Part shown: piece by piece, positions 26,765 to 34,203 of the stretch
Position numbering within the stretch: the stretch's first letter is position 1
Layout of the letters: each line of letters starts with the position of its first letter
Assembly (NCBI GenBank): GCA_964530325.1
Contig: CAZHAX010000013.1
Location: 28,029-92,028 of the forward strand
DNA: 64,000 nucleotides
Direction of reading: 5' to 3'
DNA from: CAZHAX01 sp964530325
Lineage (GTDB): Bacteria; Chloroflexota; Anaerolineae; B4-G1
The notes under the pieces: generated by a model
Seen by the model: the letters and a program-made list of their open reading frames with translations, nothing else
Told to the model about the DNA's origin: nothing
The model's database searches: none
Position numbers and translations under genes: made by a program

Positions 26765-26837
26765 GCCGGCGTAGCTCAGTTGGCAGAGCAACTGACTTGT
26801 AATCAGTGGGTCATGGGTTCGACTCCCGTCGCCGGCT
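26765..26837 (+). tRNA. tRNA-Thr (anticodon TGT)
   Basis: 73 nt. Acceptor GCCGGCG pairs with CGCCGGC, D arm GCTC/GAGC, anticodon stem ACTGA/TCAGT with loop CTTGTAA (anticodon TGT), T arm ATGGG-TTCGACT-CCCGT, discriminator T. CCA is not encoded. Confidence 0.97.
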
Positions 26838-26908
26838 CTGGCTTTCGGGAGCGGGTCGGGCGAGGGTGCCTTCGGTCCAGCAGCACTCTCCAATCAGTGC
26901 GGTGTCGT

Positions 26909-26990
26909 GGGTCGGTGTCCCGAGCGGCAAAGGGGGCGGACTGTAAATCCGCTGGCTCAGCCTTCGCAGGTTCGAGTCCTGCCCGGCCCA
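26909..26990 (+). tRNA. tRNA-Tyr (anticodon GTA)
   Basis: 82 nt, class II. Acceptor GGGTCGG pairs with CCGGCCC (one G-T pair), D region TCCCGAGCGG as in bacterial tRNA-Tyr, anticodon stem GCGGA/TCCGC with loop CTGTAAA (GTA), long variable arm, T arm GCAGG-TTCGAGT-CCTGC, discriminator A. CCA is not encoded. Confidence 0.97.
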
Positions 26991-27021
26991 CCTGAAGGTC
27001 GGCCTCCTGTCTGGCCAAGAG

Positions 27022-27056
27022 AAAGCGCCCGGTGCATAGCACCGGGCGCCTCTTTG
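27022..27056. terminator. Terminator after the tRNA unit
   Basis: GCGCCCGGTGC (27025-27035) and GCACCGGGCGC (27039-27049) form a perfect 11-bp stem with loop ATA, flanked by AAA before and CTCTTT after. It can serve both the tRNA operon and the convergent minus-strand gene ending at 27075. Confidence 0.85.
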
Positions 27057-27074
27057 CTCGTCTGCCGTGGAAGT

Positions 27075-29381
27075 CTAGGTAGGAGAGCCGCCGCCGGCCC
27101 CGCGGCTCAATCGACCGAGCGCCACGTAGGCCACCGCGTAGCAGCCGGCCCCGACCAGCAGCGCGGCTGGGATGCCGGCGTAGACCATCAGGATCATGCA
27201 GAGGTTAGTGCCCACCACGGCCGCACCGCCGTTGCAGGCCCAGGCCCAGGCGACGCGAGGTCGGTTCTCCTCGCCAACCAGACGGATCCCCGTCGCCATC
27301 GGCATGCCCATGGGTACCGCTATAGCCGCCAGGGCCAGAAGTGTCACCACTACCCGTAGCCAGAAGGGAACCGCTATCAACCCATGGATCAGGGGCAGCA
27401 GGCCCAGCGAGGCCACGGCAGCAAGGATGCATATGACCAGGCACATGCGGCGGGCGCGCTCCGTCTCCAGCCGCCGCACGAGCACGCTTCCCAGACCCGC
27501 GAAGGCCAGCATTCCCAGGAGCACTATGCTGAGCGCATACGTGGGATGGCCAAGGAATAGAGCCATTATCTGAATCAGCCCCAGCTCGATCGCCATGAAG
27601 CCCACCCCCAGGCTGGCGAAGTAGAGCGTCGATGTGCCCCATCCCTTCCCTGAGCCGGCAGCCCTGCGGCGCAGGACGACCGGCAGGCCCAGGACGAGCA
27701 GTGTGAGCACGAAGACTACCCCGAGCGTGACGAAGAGTAGGTCGGTGCTCTGGTTGTAGAGCACCGAACCGGAGGCAGTCGCCTCGGAGTAGAACGTAGA
27801 GAACGGCGGTACGAACTGGAAGAAGAACGGGTTGGCGTCGTAGCACGGCTCGACGAAGTAGGGATAGTCGCCGTAGAACCGATCTCGCCCACTCGTGTAG
27901 GCGAACTCGGAGAAGGGCGTGTCCAGGCGCTGCCCCGGCCGATGCATGTAACTCCACCCGTTCGCCGCGACGTAGGAATCGACCAGGGCCAGCTGCTGCT
28001 CGGTGAAGGGCGACCTGGCCAGCAGGATATAGCCCCACTCCTTTAGGTCGTCCCGACGGTAATCCTGCACCGGGGCCAGGACGATGAGGTGATCCTCTGG
28101 ATGCTCTATCCCCTCGTCCCGCAAAGCCTGATCGATCGTGGTGAACAGGCGCAGGTTCTCTCTGGGGGGATAGAACAGCCACCGCCTTGTCGCCAGCAGC
28201 CCTTGGGGAGACAGCTTGCCGAAGAAGTCCCTGAACGCCTCCACAGTATAGAGGTAGTTCTCAGAGAGGCTGTACGCTCCCGCCGCCGAAGCGGCGTAGG
28301 TGTCGACGGCGTGCATTCCGATCAGGTCGAACGTCGTCTCGGCCGACCGCACGGCGTGCCGCCCTTCATCGATCTCCGCGACCACCTGCGGCAGGTTGAA
28401 GATGCCGCCGTTGTACTCGCTGTCCTGGCCTACGCTCCAGTTGATGATGCTGGGGTTGATGTCGACCGCCAACACATAGGATGGATCGTAGTTGACCGCT
28501 GACTTGAGCTGCGGCCCGGCCCCCACGCCGATGATGGCGATTCGAGGATTCGGCGGTGCCAGCAGGTATTCGATCTCGGCCTGGGGATCGATGATCCACG
28601 TGGAAGCATCCCCGTCGATGATGTAGTGGCCGGGCCCCAGCCGGTCTGTGCGGGCCAGGTGGTTCCACTCATACTCGATCACTGCGTCGCCGTAGCGGGC
28701 GTTCGGATCGAACAACTCCGCCCCAATCCAGGAGGCGATCAGAACAGCGGACAGCGCGGCGACCGCCGCCCACCAGGACACCTCGGCCGCTCCCCGGCCC
28801 CGGCCCGCGAGCACCAGGATGCCAGCGAGGAGGGCCAGCCCTCCGCAAAGCAGGAACGCCTTTGGTGGACCGACCAGGTACATCAGAGCTACAGAGGCGA
28901 TGCAGCCAACCGAGGCTCCCAGCAGGTCGCTCGCATACAGCCGGTTGAAGAGGGCCCGGTACTGGCTGAACAATGACGAGTAGACGATCCCGGCGCAGAA
29001 GTAGAGGCCCACCATCAGCAACGAGAGCGCGATCAGGTATGGGACGGCGGTGTATCCGTTGATCTTCGCCATGCCCACATTCGCAGGAGGAGAGAGCCAG
29101 GCATAGGCGAGCAGTAGAAGGAGGGTGAAGACGACGATGCCCAGCAGGCCGAACATGAGGGCCCGGCGCAGGTTGAGCCGACTTCCCAGAACGAAGACCC
29201 ATGCCCCTGCCCCGGCGATTCCGAGTTGCGCCAGTGAGATCACCAGGAATACGAAATGGAAATAGAACTTGTAGGACAGGAGTCGCGTCACTGTGACCTG
29301 TGCCCCGAGCATGGCCACGGAGACCAGGAAGATGACGGCGAAGTAGCGCCGCCCGAAGCCATCTGATGAAGTCAAGAACAC
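27075..29381 (-). CDS. Membrane-embedded spermidine-synthase-like protein
   Basis: 768 residues. About six N-terminal membrane helices (residues 12-215), a Rossmann-like soluble domain (about 225-520), and a C-terminal block of six to seven helices (about 540-755). The soluble part has the SAM-binding pattern 'PRIAIIGVGAGPQLKSA' and 'YVLAVDINPSIINW' of spermidine-synthase relatives, but where true enzymes have a catalytic Asp after a beta strand it reads 'FDLIGMHAVDTYAASAAGAYS', so aminopropyl transfer is doubtful. Start: GTG 29381 close to AGGGGGTAG; TTG 29375 is an alternative with better spacing. Role unknown. Confidence 0.82.
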   Translation of the reverse strand: MFLTSSDGFGRRYFAVIFLVSVAMLGAQVTVTRLLSYKFYFHFVFLVISLAQLGIAGAGAWVFVLGSRLNLRRALMFGLLGIVVFTLLLLLAYAWLSPPANVGMAKINGYTAVPYLIALSLLMVGLYFCAGIVYSSLFSQYRALFNRLYASDLLGASVGCIASVALMYLVGPPKAFLLCGGLALLAGILVLAGRGRGAAEVSWWAAVAALSAVLIASWIGAELFDPNARYGDAVIEYEWNHLARTDRLGPGHYIIDGDASTWIIDPQAEIEYLLAPPNPRIAIIGVGAGPQLKSAVNYDPSYVLAVDINPSIINWSVGQDSEYNGGIFNLPQVVAEIDEGRHAVRSAETTFDLIGMHAVDTYAASAAGAYSLSENYLYTVEAFRDFFGKLSPQGLLATRRWLFYPPRENLRLFTTIDQALRDEGIEHPEDHLIVLAPVQDYRRDDLKEWGYILLARSPFTEQQLALVDSYVAANGWSYMHRPGQRLDTPFSEFAYTSGRDRFYGDYPYFVEPCYDANPFFFQFVPPFSTFYSEATASGSVLYNQSTDLLFVTLGVVFVLTLLVLGLPVVLRRRAAGSGKGWGTSTLYFASLGVGFMAIELGLIQIMALFLGHPTYALSIVLLGMLAFAGLGSVLVRRLETERARRMCLVICILAAVASLGLLPLIHGLIAVPFWLRVVVTLLALAAIAVPMGMPMATGIRLVGEENRPRVAWAWACNGGAAVVGTNLCMILMVYAGIPAALLVGAGCYAVAYVALGRLSRGAGGGSPT

Positions 29382-29457
29382 CTACCCCCTGCAGCGTTGG
29401 TCTTGGCCTGATGGTACGGCGGGCCGGGTTGACCTCGTGCTCCCGCCACCCAGGCTA

Positions 29458-30477
29458 TCAGCGGCAGCGTCCGAGCAGACCCTGCGCCAGCTCCTTCAGT
29501 GCCTCTCCGGCTGGCCCTTGCAGGCTGGCCTTCTCCAGCGAGGCCAGTGCCCGAGTGTGATGCTCGCGCTCCAGCTCCTCCACGTAGCGCCGGCTCCCTA
29601 CCTGCTCGAGCAAGCGCGTGGCCGTGTCGATCTCCTCCTCAGACAGCGCGTCCTGCGCCAGCAAGCCGCGCAGCTCGCTGTTGTTCTCAGCCCCATGCAG
29701 CACGAGGAGCGACTTCTTGCGACGGGCCAGGTCGGCCCCTGATGGCTTGCCGGTCTTCTCCGGATCTCCCCATACGCCCAGGATATCGTCACGCATCTGG
29801 AAGGCGATCCCGAGATGGCGGCCGAATGAAGCCAGTCTCGCTTGCCTGTCCGCGTTCGCGGCGGCCACGACTGCACCGAGCTTGCAGGCGCACGAGACGA
29901 GGGCCGCCGTCTTTCCTTCGATCATCGCCAGGTAGTCGTCCGCGGTGACGTCTCCCCGATCCTCGAAGCCGATGTCCAGGTGCTGGCCACCGGTGAGTGC
30001 CAGCTCGCTTTCGATCAGCAGGTCCAGAGCCGCCAGCACCTTGCCATCCTCCACGCCGCGCCCGCGCAGCCTGAGCAGCGCCAGGTGAGCCAGGCCGAAC
30101 ATGGCATCGCCGGCGTTGATCCCGCGGGCTTCGCCCCACACCGCCCAGACCGTGGGGCGCCCGCGCCTCGTCCTATCGCCGTCCTCGATATCGTCGTGTA
30201 TCAGAGAGAAGTTGTGCAGCAACTCCACAGCTGCGGCTGCTGGCAGTGCCTTCTGCCAATCACCGCCGCATCCCTCGCAGGCCAGCAGGCAGAGCATCGG
30301 CCGGACGCGCTTGCCGCTTTCTGCCGGCGAAGGCTTCAGCGTGCTGTCCACCCATCCCAGGTGGTACCTCAAGATGCCGAAGAGCTCGGCGTGCTGTTGC
30401 TGCGGCGCCTGAGCGACGGCTTGCAGCTCCGCCTCGAGGCTGGGGAGGTAGCGCTCCTGTAGATCGCGAAGAGACAT
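29458..30477 (-). CDS. Polyprenyl (probably geranylgeranyl) diphosphate synthase
   Basis: 339 residues. Condenses IPP with allylic diphosphates. Substrate sites: 'SGKRVRPML' (Lys/Arg for IPP), first Asp-rich motif DDIED in 'LLHNFSLIHDDIEDGDRTRRG', 'GGQHLDI', 'KTAAL', second motif 'FQMRDDILGVWGD'. Phe at the fifth position before the first Asp motif limits product length in short-chain type I enzymes, favouring C20; this is a family rule applied by inference. It lies 32 bp downstream of the IPP isomerase gene on the same strand, so they form an isoprenoid operon. Confidence 0.93.
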   Translation of the reverse strand: MSLRDLQERYLPSLEAELQAVAQAPQQQHAELFGILRYHLGWVDSTLKPSPAESGKRVRPMLCLLACEGCGGDWQKALPAAAAVELLHNFSLIHDDIEDGDRTRRGRPTVWAVWGEARGINAGDAMFGLAHLALLRLRGRGVEDGKVLAALDLLIESELALTGGQHLDIGFEDRGDVTADDYLAMIEGKTAALVSCACKLGAVVAAANADRQARLASFGRHLGIAFQMRDDILGVWGDPEKTGKPSGADLARRKKSLLVLHGAENNSELRGLLAQDALSEEEIDTATRLLEQVGSRRYVEELEREHHTRALASLEKASLQGPAGEALKELAQGLLGRCR

Positions 30478-30509
30478 CAGCTTGAATCCGGTGTCGCCTG
30501 GCGCGGCCT

Positions 30510-31589
30510 CTACTGTTCAGACCGCTGCAGGGAAGTCGCCCGAAGAGTCCTTATGTCACCAGCTCCAGCGCCGAACATGGCTACCCGGAGCTGCATCACC
30601 AGCCGGGCGATCAGCTCGCTCACGGCCTCAGCAGATTCGCTAGCCGCCCGGAGCAGGGGCCCGGCGATGCCGCAGGCTGCTGCTCCCAGCGCCACTGCCT
30701 TGGCTATATGAAGCCCGTTGCGGATGCCCCCGCTGGCGATGACTGGAAGGCTCGGTGCGCCCCGCAGGGCCATCTGCAGGCTGTCCGCCGTGGGGATGCC
30801 CCATTCGGCGAATACCTCGGCCGCGTCGCGCTGGCGCCCCGTATCGGAGCGGTACATCTCAACGCGGCTCCAGGAGCTGCCCCCGGCACCGGCAACGTCG
30901 ATGGCCGCCACGCCCGCATCGGCTAGCTGTCTGGCCACGTCCTCCGATATTCCGAAGCCGACTTCCTTGACTACGACCGGCCTCTCCAGCGCCCGGCACA
31001 CGGACTCGATCCGACCCAGCAGGCCGGCGAATTGGGTCTGCCCCTCAGGCTGGAGTGCCTCCTGCAGCGGGTTCAGGTGCAGGATGAGCCCGTCGGCATC
31101 GATCATGTCTACCGCCCGCCGGCACTCATCCGGGCCGTATCCGAGGTTGAGCTGAATGGCCCCCAGGTTGGCTAACAGCAACACGTCCGGCGCGACGCCG
31201 CGGACACGGAACGTGTCCGCCAGGGCCGGATCCTCGATGGCGGCACGCTGGGAGCCCACACCGATGGCCACGCCGGCGCTCTGCGCCGCCTGCGCCAGGC
31301 GCCGATTGATCGGCCCGGCCTCAGGAGCGCCTCCAGTCATAGAGGAGATAAGGATCGGAGCCTTCAGAGCCTTGCCCAGTAGATCGGCCCGAACATCTAC
31401 GTCATCCAGGTTCAGATCCGGCAGGGCGCAGTGGATGAAGCTGAAGTGCTCCAGGCCCGTGGTCACTTCCTTGTAGTCAACGTCCTCGTGAAGGTTTATG
31501 CGGATGTGGTCGGACTTGCGTCGCTGGTGTTGCTGCGCAGACCCGTCCGCTGGCGACGCAACCCCCGGGCCTCTTGGGTGTTTCTTCAT
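30510..31589 (-). CDS. fni: Type 2 isopentenyl-diphosphate delta-isomerase
   Basis: 359 residues from ATG 31589. FMN- and NADPH-dependent interconversion of IPP and DMAPP. Signatures: 'RKSDHIRINL' at the N-terminus, 'PILISSMTGGAPEA', 'VGSQRAAIEDP', 'NLGAIQLNLGYG', 'LHLNPLQEALQPEGQTQF' (conserved Gln/Glu metal and substrate region), 'VVKEVGFGIS', 'DVAGAGGSSWSRVE', 'IASGGIRNG'. A TTG at 31613 lies upstream of the predicted transcription start and is excluded; the mRNA leader is then only about 5 bases. Genomes with this enzyme often use the mevalonate route, which fits the kinase and decarboxylase at 42.6-44.4 kb. Confidence 0.95.
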   Translation of the reverse strand: MKKHPRGPGVASPADGSAQQHQRRKSDHIRINLHEDVDYKEVTTGLEHFSFIHCALPDLNLDDVDVRADLLGKALKAPILISSMTGGAPEAGPINRRLAQAAQSAGVAIGVGSQRAAIEDPALADTFRVRGVAPDVLLLANLGAIQLNLGYGPDECRRAVDMIDADGLILHLNPLQEALQPEGQTQFAGLLGRIESVCRALERPVVVKEVGFGISEDVARQLADAGVAAIDVAGAGGSSWSRVEMYRSDTGRQRDAAEVFAEWGIPTADSLQMALRGAPSLPVIASGGIRNGLHIAKAVALGAAACGIAGPLLRAASESAEAVSELIARLVMQLRVAMFGAGAGDIRTLRATSLQRSEQ

Positions 31590-31600
31590 TGCGGATTCGA

Positions 31601-31629
31601 ATGATAGCGGCAAAGAGAGTGCTTGTCAA
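31601..31629 (-). promoter_or_regulatory. Promoter of the fni-prenyl synthase operon
   Basis: On the minus strand: TTGACA (31629-31624), 17-base spacer, TATCAT (31606-31601). The expected start near 31594 is about 5 bases before ATG 31589. Confidence 0.75.
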
Positions 31630-31641
31630 CCATCCGCTTGT

Positions 31642-31669
31642 TTGACAAAAGGGTGGGCACATGTAGAAT
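31642..31669 (+). promoter_or_regulatory. Promoter of the acyl carrier protein gene
   Basis: TTGACA (31642-31647), 16-base spacer, TAGAAT (31664-31669). Its -35 box is 12 bases from that of the divergent fni promoter. Confidence 0.75.
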
Positions 31670-31716
31670 AGCGCTGTCATCCTCGACCCGGGAGACAACC
31701 CAAGGAGGCAAAGCAA

Positions 31717-31953
31717 ATGGCGGATACGTTCGAGCGCGTCAAGAAGATTGTGGTGGATCTTCTAGGAGCTGTTCCGGATACCGTCACGGCCGAAGCGCGG
31801 TTCCGTGAGGATCTGGAAGCCGACTCCCTCGATCTCGTTGAGCTGATCATGGCCTTCGAGGAGGAGTTCGGAGGCACGATCTCCGACGACGAGGCGCAGC
31901 AGATCACGACGGTCGGGCAGGTAGTCAAGTACATCGATGAGCACATGAGCTGA
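31717..31953 (+). CDS. acpP: Acyl carrier protein
   Basis: 78 residues, the standard length. Carries acyl chains in fatty acid synthesis on a phosphopantetheine attached to Ser37 in 'EADSLDLVELIMAFEEEFG', the classic DSL site; acidic throughout. ATG 31717 is preceded by AAGGAGG. It stands alone between its own promoter and a strong terminator, without other fatty-acid genes. Confidence 0.97.
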   Translation: MADTFERVKKIVVDLLGAVPDTVTAEARFREDLEADSLDLVELIMAFEEEFGGTISDDEAQQITTVGQVVKYIDEHMS

Positions 31954-31992
31954 CCGGCGGGCGTGCGCTGCACGCCTGGTCAAGTCAGGTGG

Positions 31993-32030
31993 AAAGGCTG
32001 CCGACAGTCACTCCGTCGGTAGCCTTTTTT
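31993..32030 (+). terminator. Rho-independent terminator of the acyl carrier protein gene
   Basis: AAAGGCTGCCGAC (31993-32005) pairs with GTCGGTAGCCTTT (32015-32027) with one G-T pair, and the T-run continues to 32030. Confidence 0.93.
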
Positions 32031-32080
32031 GCCTGCGGGTTCGGCTGCAGGCAGCACGCGGTGGGCAGGAGATCACCTCA

Positions 32081-32278
32081 ATGGAGTGCAAGATCGAGCA
32101 GAACCTGGAGAGGTGTACGTGCACCTACGAGCCCTGTTCGCGCAAGGGGAAGTGCTGCGATTGCCTGCGCTACCATTGGCAGATGGGGGAGCTTCCGGGC
32201 TGCCTTTTTCCGCCGGAAGCGGAACGGACCTACGACCGCTCCATCGCCAACTTCATCCGCATTCACAGCAGCCGCTAG
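32081..32278 (+). CDS. Small Cys-rich protein, DUF6485-like
   Basis: 65 residues with eight Cys: 'MECKIEQNLERCTCTYEPCSRKGKCCDCLRYH' followed by 'ELPGCLFPPEAERTYDRS'. I recognise this as the small DUF6485-type family of presumed metal-binding proteins; function unknown. AGGAG lies 9 bases before ATG 32081. Its stop overlaps by 4 bases the stop region of the convergent phosphatase-fold gene. Confidence 0.85.
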   Translation: MECKIEQNLERCTCTYEPCSRKGKCCDCLRYHWQMGELPGCLFPPEAERTYDRSIANFIRIHSSR

Positions 32279-34047
32279 CGGTGCTCACCCCGCTCGTCCG
32301 CCGGCCACTCGGGCCGGCTGGCCTCGCCGGTCCCCAAGTAGTTCTCCAGGAAGTACGGGTAGAAGTCACGCGGATCGTTCAGCTCTGCCGGCTCGAGAGG
32401 GCAGGCCGGCGGCCAGGCGATGAACGGCTCGCCCTGTGGACCGCCGAACCCTCCGTGGGTGGCCACCTGATTCTCGAAGGTCACCGTACTGCCGGAGGGC
32501 TCCACGGCGCCCAGCAGCATCAGGTCCCCGGAATGCGGGAAGTGGGCCAGGTAGTGAAGCTGGTCGGCCACGTAGCCCACTTCGCCGTAGGTGGTCAGCG
32601 GATGCGGCCCCTCCACCGACCCGCTGCCGCCGATGATCGCGCTTCCTCCATCACGGCCAAGCACCACAGTCTGCTCGCCTGAACGGGCCACTACGGCGCC
32701 GATCTCATCTGTCGCCAGCAGGGCATCGACGAGTTCAGGGTACAGAAGCACTACTTCGGTCAGATCGAGCGGCCGCGGGCTGACGTTCAGGTATACGTGG
32801 GCCAGAGGTCCGGAGGCGCACACAACAACGTCACGCTGCCTCTCCATGTCCACCGCCAATCCACCGTCTTCCGGGAACCGGCGGCCGACGTAGCGACGCA
32901 CCACCTCCAGCAGGCGGCGCATGCGCGGGGAAAGGCGATCTGCGATGCTCGCCGCTTCTCGCAGGAGATAGCGAGCCTTCTCCGTGGAGTGGGGGGTGTC
33001 CTCGCCCAGCCGCTCCTCGACGGAGACCCCACGTCCTATCTGCGCGGCGAAGTACTCACCCAGACCCTTGCCGGTGCGCCAGCTGAACGGCACTGAGGGG
33101 CTGTTGCCGTGATCGGACAAGATGTACAGGTCATACTCCCGTTTCTGGTAGCTGCGCCTCATGCGGTCGATCTGCCGCAAGTGCCTGTCGACTGTGCGCA
33201 GGACACGCTGGGCCGAAGTATGCTGTGGGCCCATCTTGTGTGCTACCTCATCGTAGCTGTTGTAGTTGGCATAGATGGACGGAACCCCGCGGTAGATATC
33301 GAGCATCACTCCGAAGGTCTGCACCTCTGTGAAGACCGTGTCGCTCACAGCGTGCACAAATGGCGAAAGTACGTCAAAGGGGTTGAGGACGCTCGGCCGC
33401 ACAAGCGCGACCAGTCGCCGCCCGAGCCCGGTCACGTAGCTGACTCCGATCAACCATGCCAGGCGCAGCAGTCGAATCGGGCTCAGAAGGAACAGCAGGA
33501 ACAGGCCCATGCCCCGGGCGCTCTCGAAGAACCGCTGCCTGTGCAGTGCACTGAGCGTGAAGAGGGCCAGATCCGCATCGCCATCGAGCATGCTCACGTA
33601 GCAGGAGCCGCCCTCCAGGATTCCTCTGCGCCCCTCGCTGACCCGCACCCTCACCTCCCGGGCCTGATCGGGTCGTCGCGTCAGCATGCCCCGATCGTCA
33701 TCCTTCTCGTACCAGCGAAAGCCGGGCACGTCGAAACGGTTGCCGAACATCAAGCCGGCCTGTACTGCGGGAGTGCAACTCGGTATGCCGCAGCGCCAAG
33801 GAGCCAGGCTGAGCTCGCCCTCGGCCAGGAGCCTTCGTAGGTACGGCATGTAGCCCGCCGCCACTGCCTCCCGCAAGTGGTCGTGGGCCAGCCCGTCTAT
33901 CTGGAGAAGGATGAACCCGCGTCTCTCGTCGGGCCCCACGCCCGGGCGCCCGAGGCGCCGGGCCAGCGCGCCGTACTTGCGCGCATAGTAGGCCCGGGAA
34001 AGCGCCCCGGCCAGATCAAGGACGCGTCGAGCAAACCAAGTAGACAC
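32275..34047 (-). CDS. Alkaline-phosphatase-superfamily protein (type I phosphodiesterase-like)
   Basis: 590 residues. 'GFILLQIDGLAHDHLREAVAAGYMPYL' near residue 45 and 'PWRCGIPSCTPAVQAGLMFG' near 85 are the first metal site and the nucleophile Ser/Thr region of the superfamily; 'ANYNSYDEVAHKMGPQH' and 'YILSDHG' near 270-315 supply the other metal ligands (Asp, His, Asp-His). Residues about 180-205 are hydrophobic and may be membrane-associated. No signal peptide. Relatives hydrolyse phosphodiesters or transfer phosphoglycerol or phosphoethanolamine; the substrate is open. Upstream lies the glucan phosphorylase gene, 157 bp away. Confidence 0.85.
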   Translation of the reverse strand: MSTWFARRVLDLAGALSRAYYARKYGALARRLGRPGVGPDERRGFILLQIDGLAHDHLREAVAAGYMPYLRRLLAEGELSLAPWRCGIPSCTPAVQAGLMFGNRFDVPGFRWYEKDDDRGMLTRRPDQAREVRVRVSEGRRGILEGGSCYVSMLDGDADLALFTLSALHRQRFFESARGMGLFLLFLLSPIRLLRLAWLIGVSYVTGLGRRLVALVRPSVLNPFDVLSPFVHAVSDTVFTEVQTFGVMLDIYRGVPSIYANYNSYDEVAHKMGPQHTSAQRVLRTVDRHLRQIDRMRRSYQKREYDLYILSDHGNSPSVPFSWRTGKGLGEYFAAQIGRGVSVEERLGEDTPHSTEKARYLLREAASIADRLSPRMRRLLEVVRRYVGRRFPEDGGLAVDMERQRDVVVCASGPLAHVYLNVSPRPLDLTEVVLLYPELVDALLATDEIGAVVARSGEQTVVLGRDGGSAIIGGSGSVEGPHPLTTYGEVGYVADQLHYLAHFPHSGDLMLLGAVEPSGSTVTFENQVATHGGFGGPQGEPFIAWPPACPLEPAELNDPRDFYPYFLENYLGTGEASRPEWPADERGEHR

Positions 34048-34203
34048 AGCCTAGCTTACCAGGTGAGGCAACTGATCCGCCCTGCGGCGGACGAGGGCCT
34101 CCGGGCCAACCCTGCCATCCGCAGTGCCCCGCGGCGCTGCTCCGGGCCATCATCTCCTAATCGCGCTGCGTCAGGACGAATGGCGCGGATGCCCAAGCAG
34201 TGC

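Noticed and set aside
31590..31613. TTG 31613 as start of fni
   Set aside because: It lies upstream of the predicted transcription start; the -10 box is at 31601-31606.
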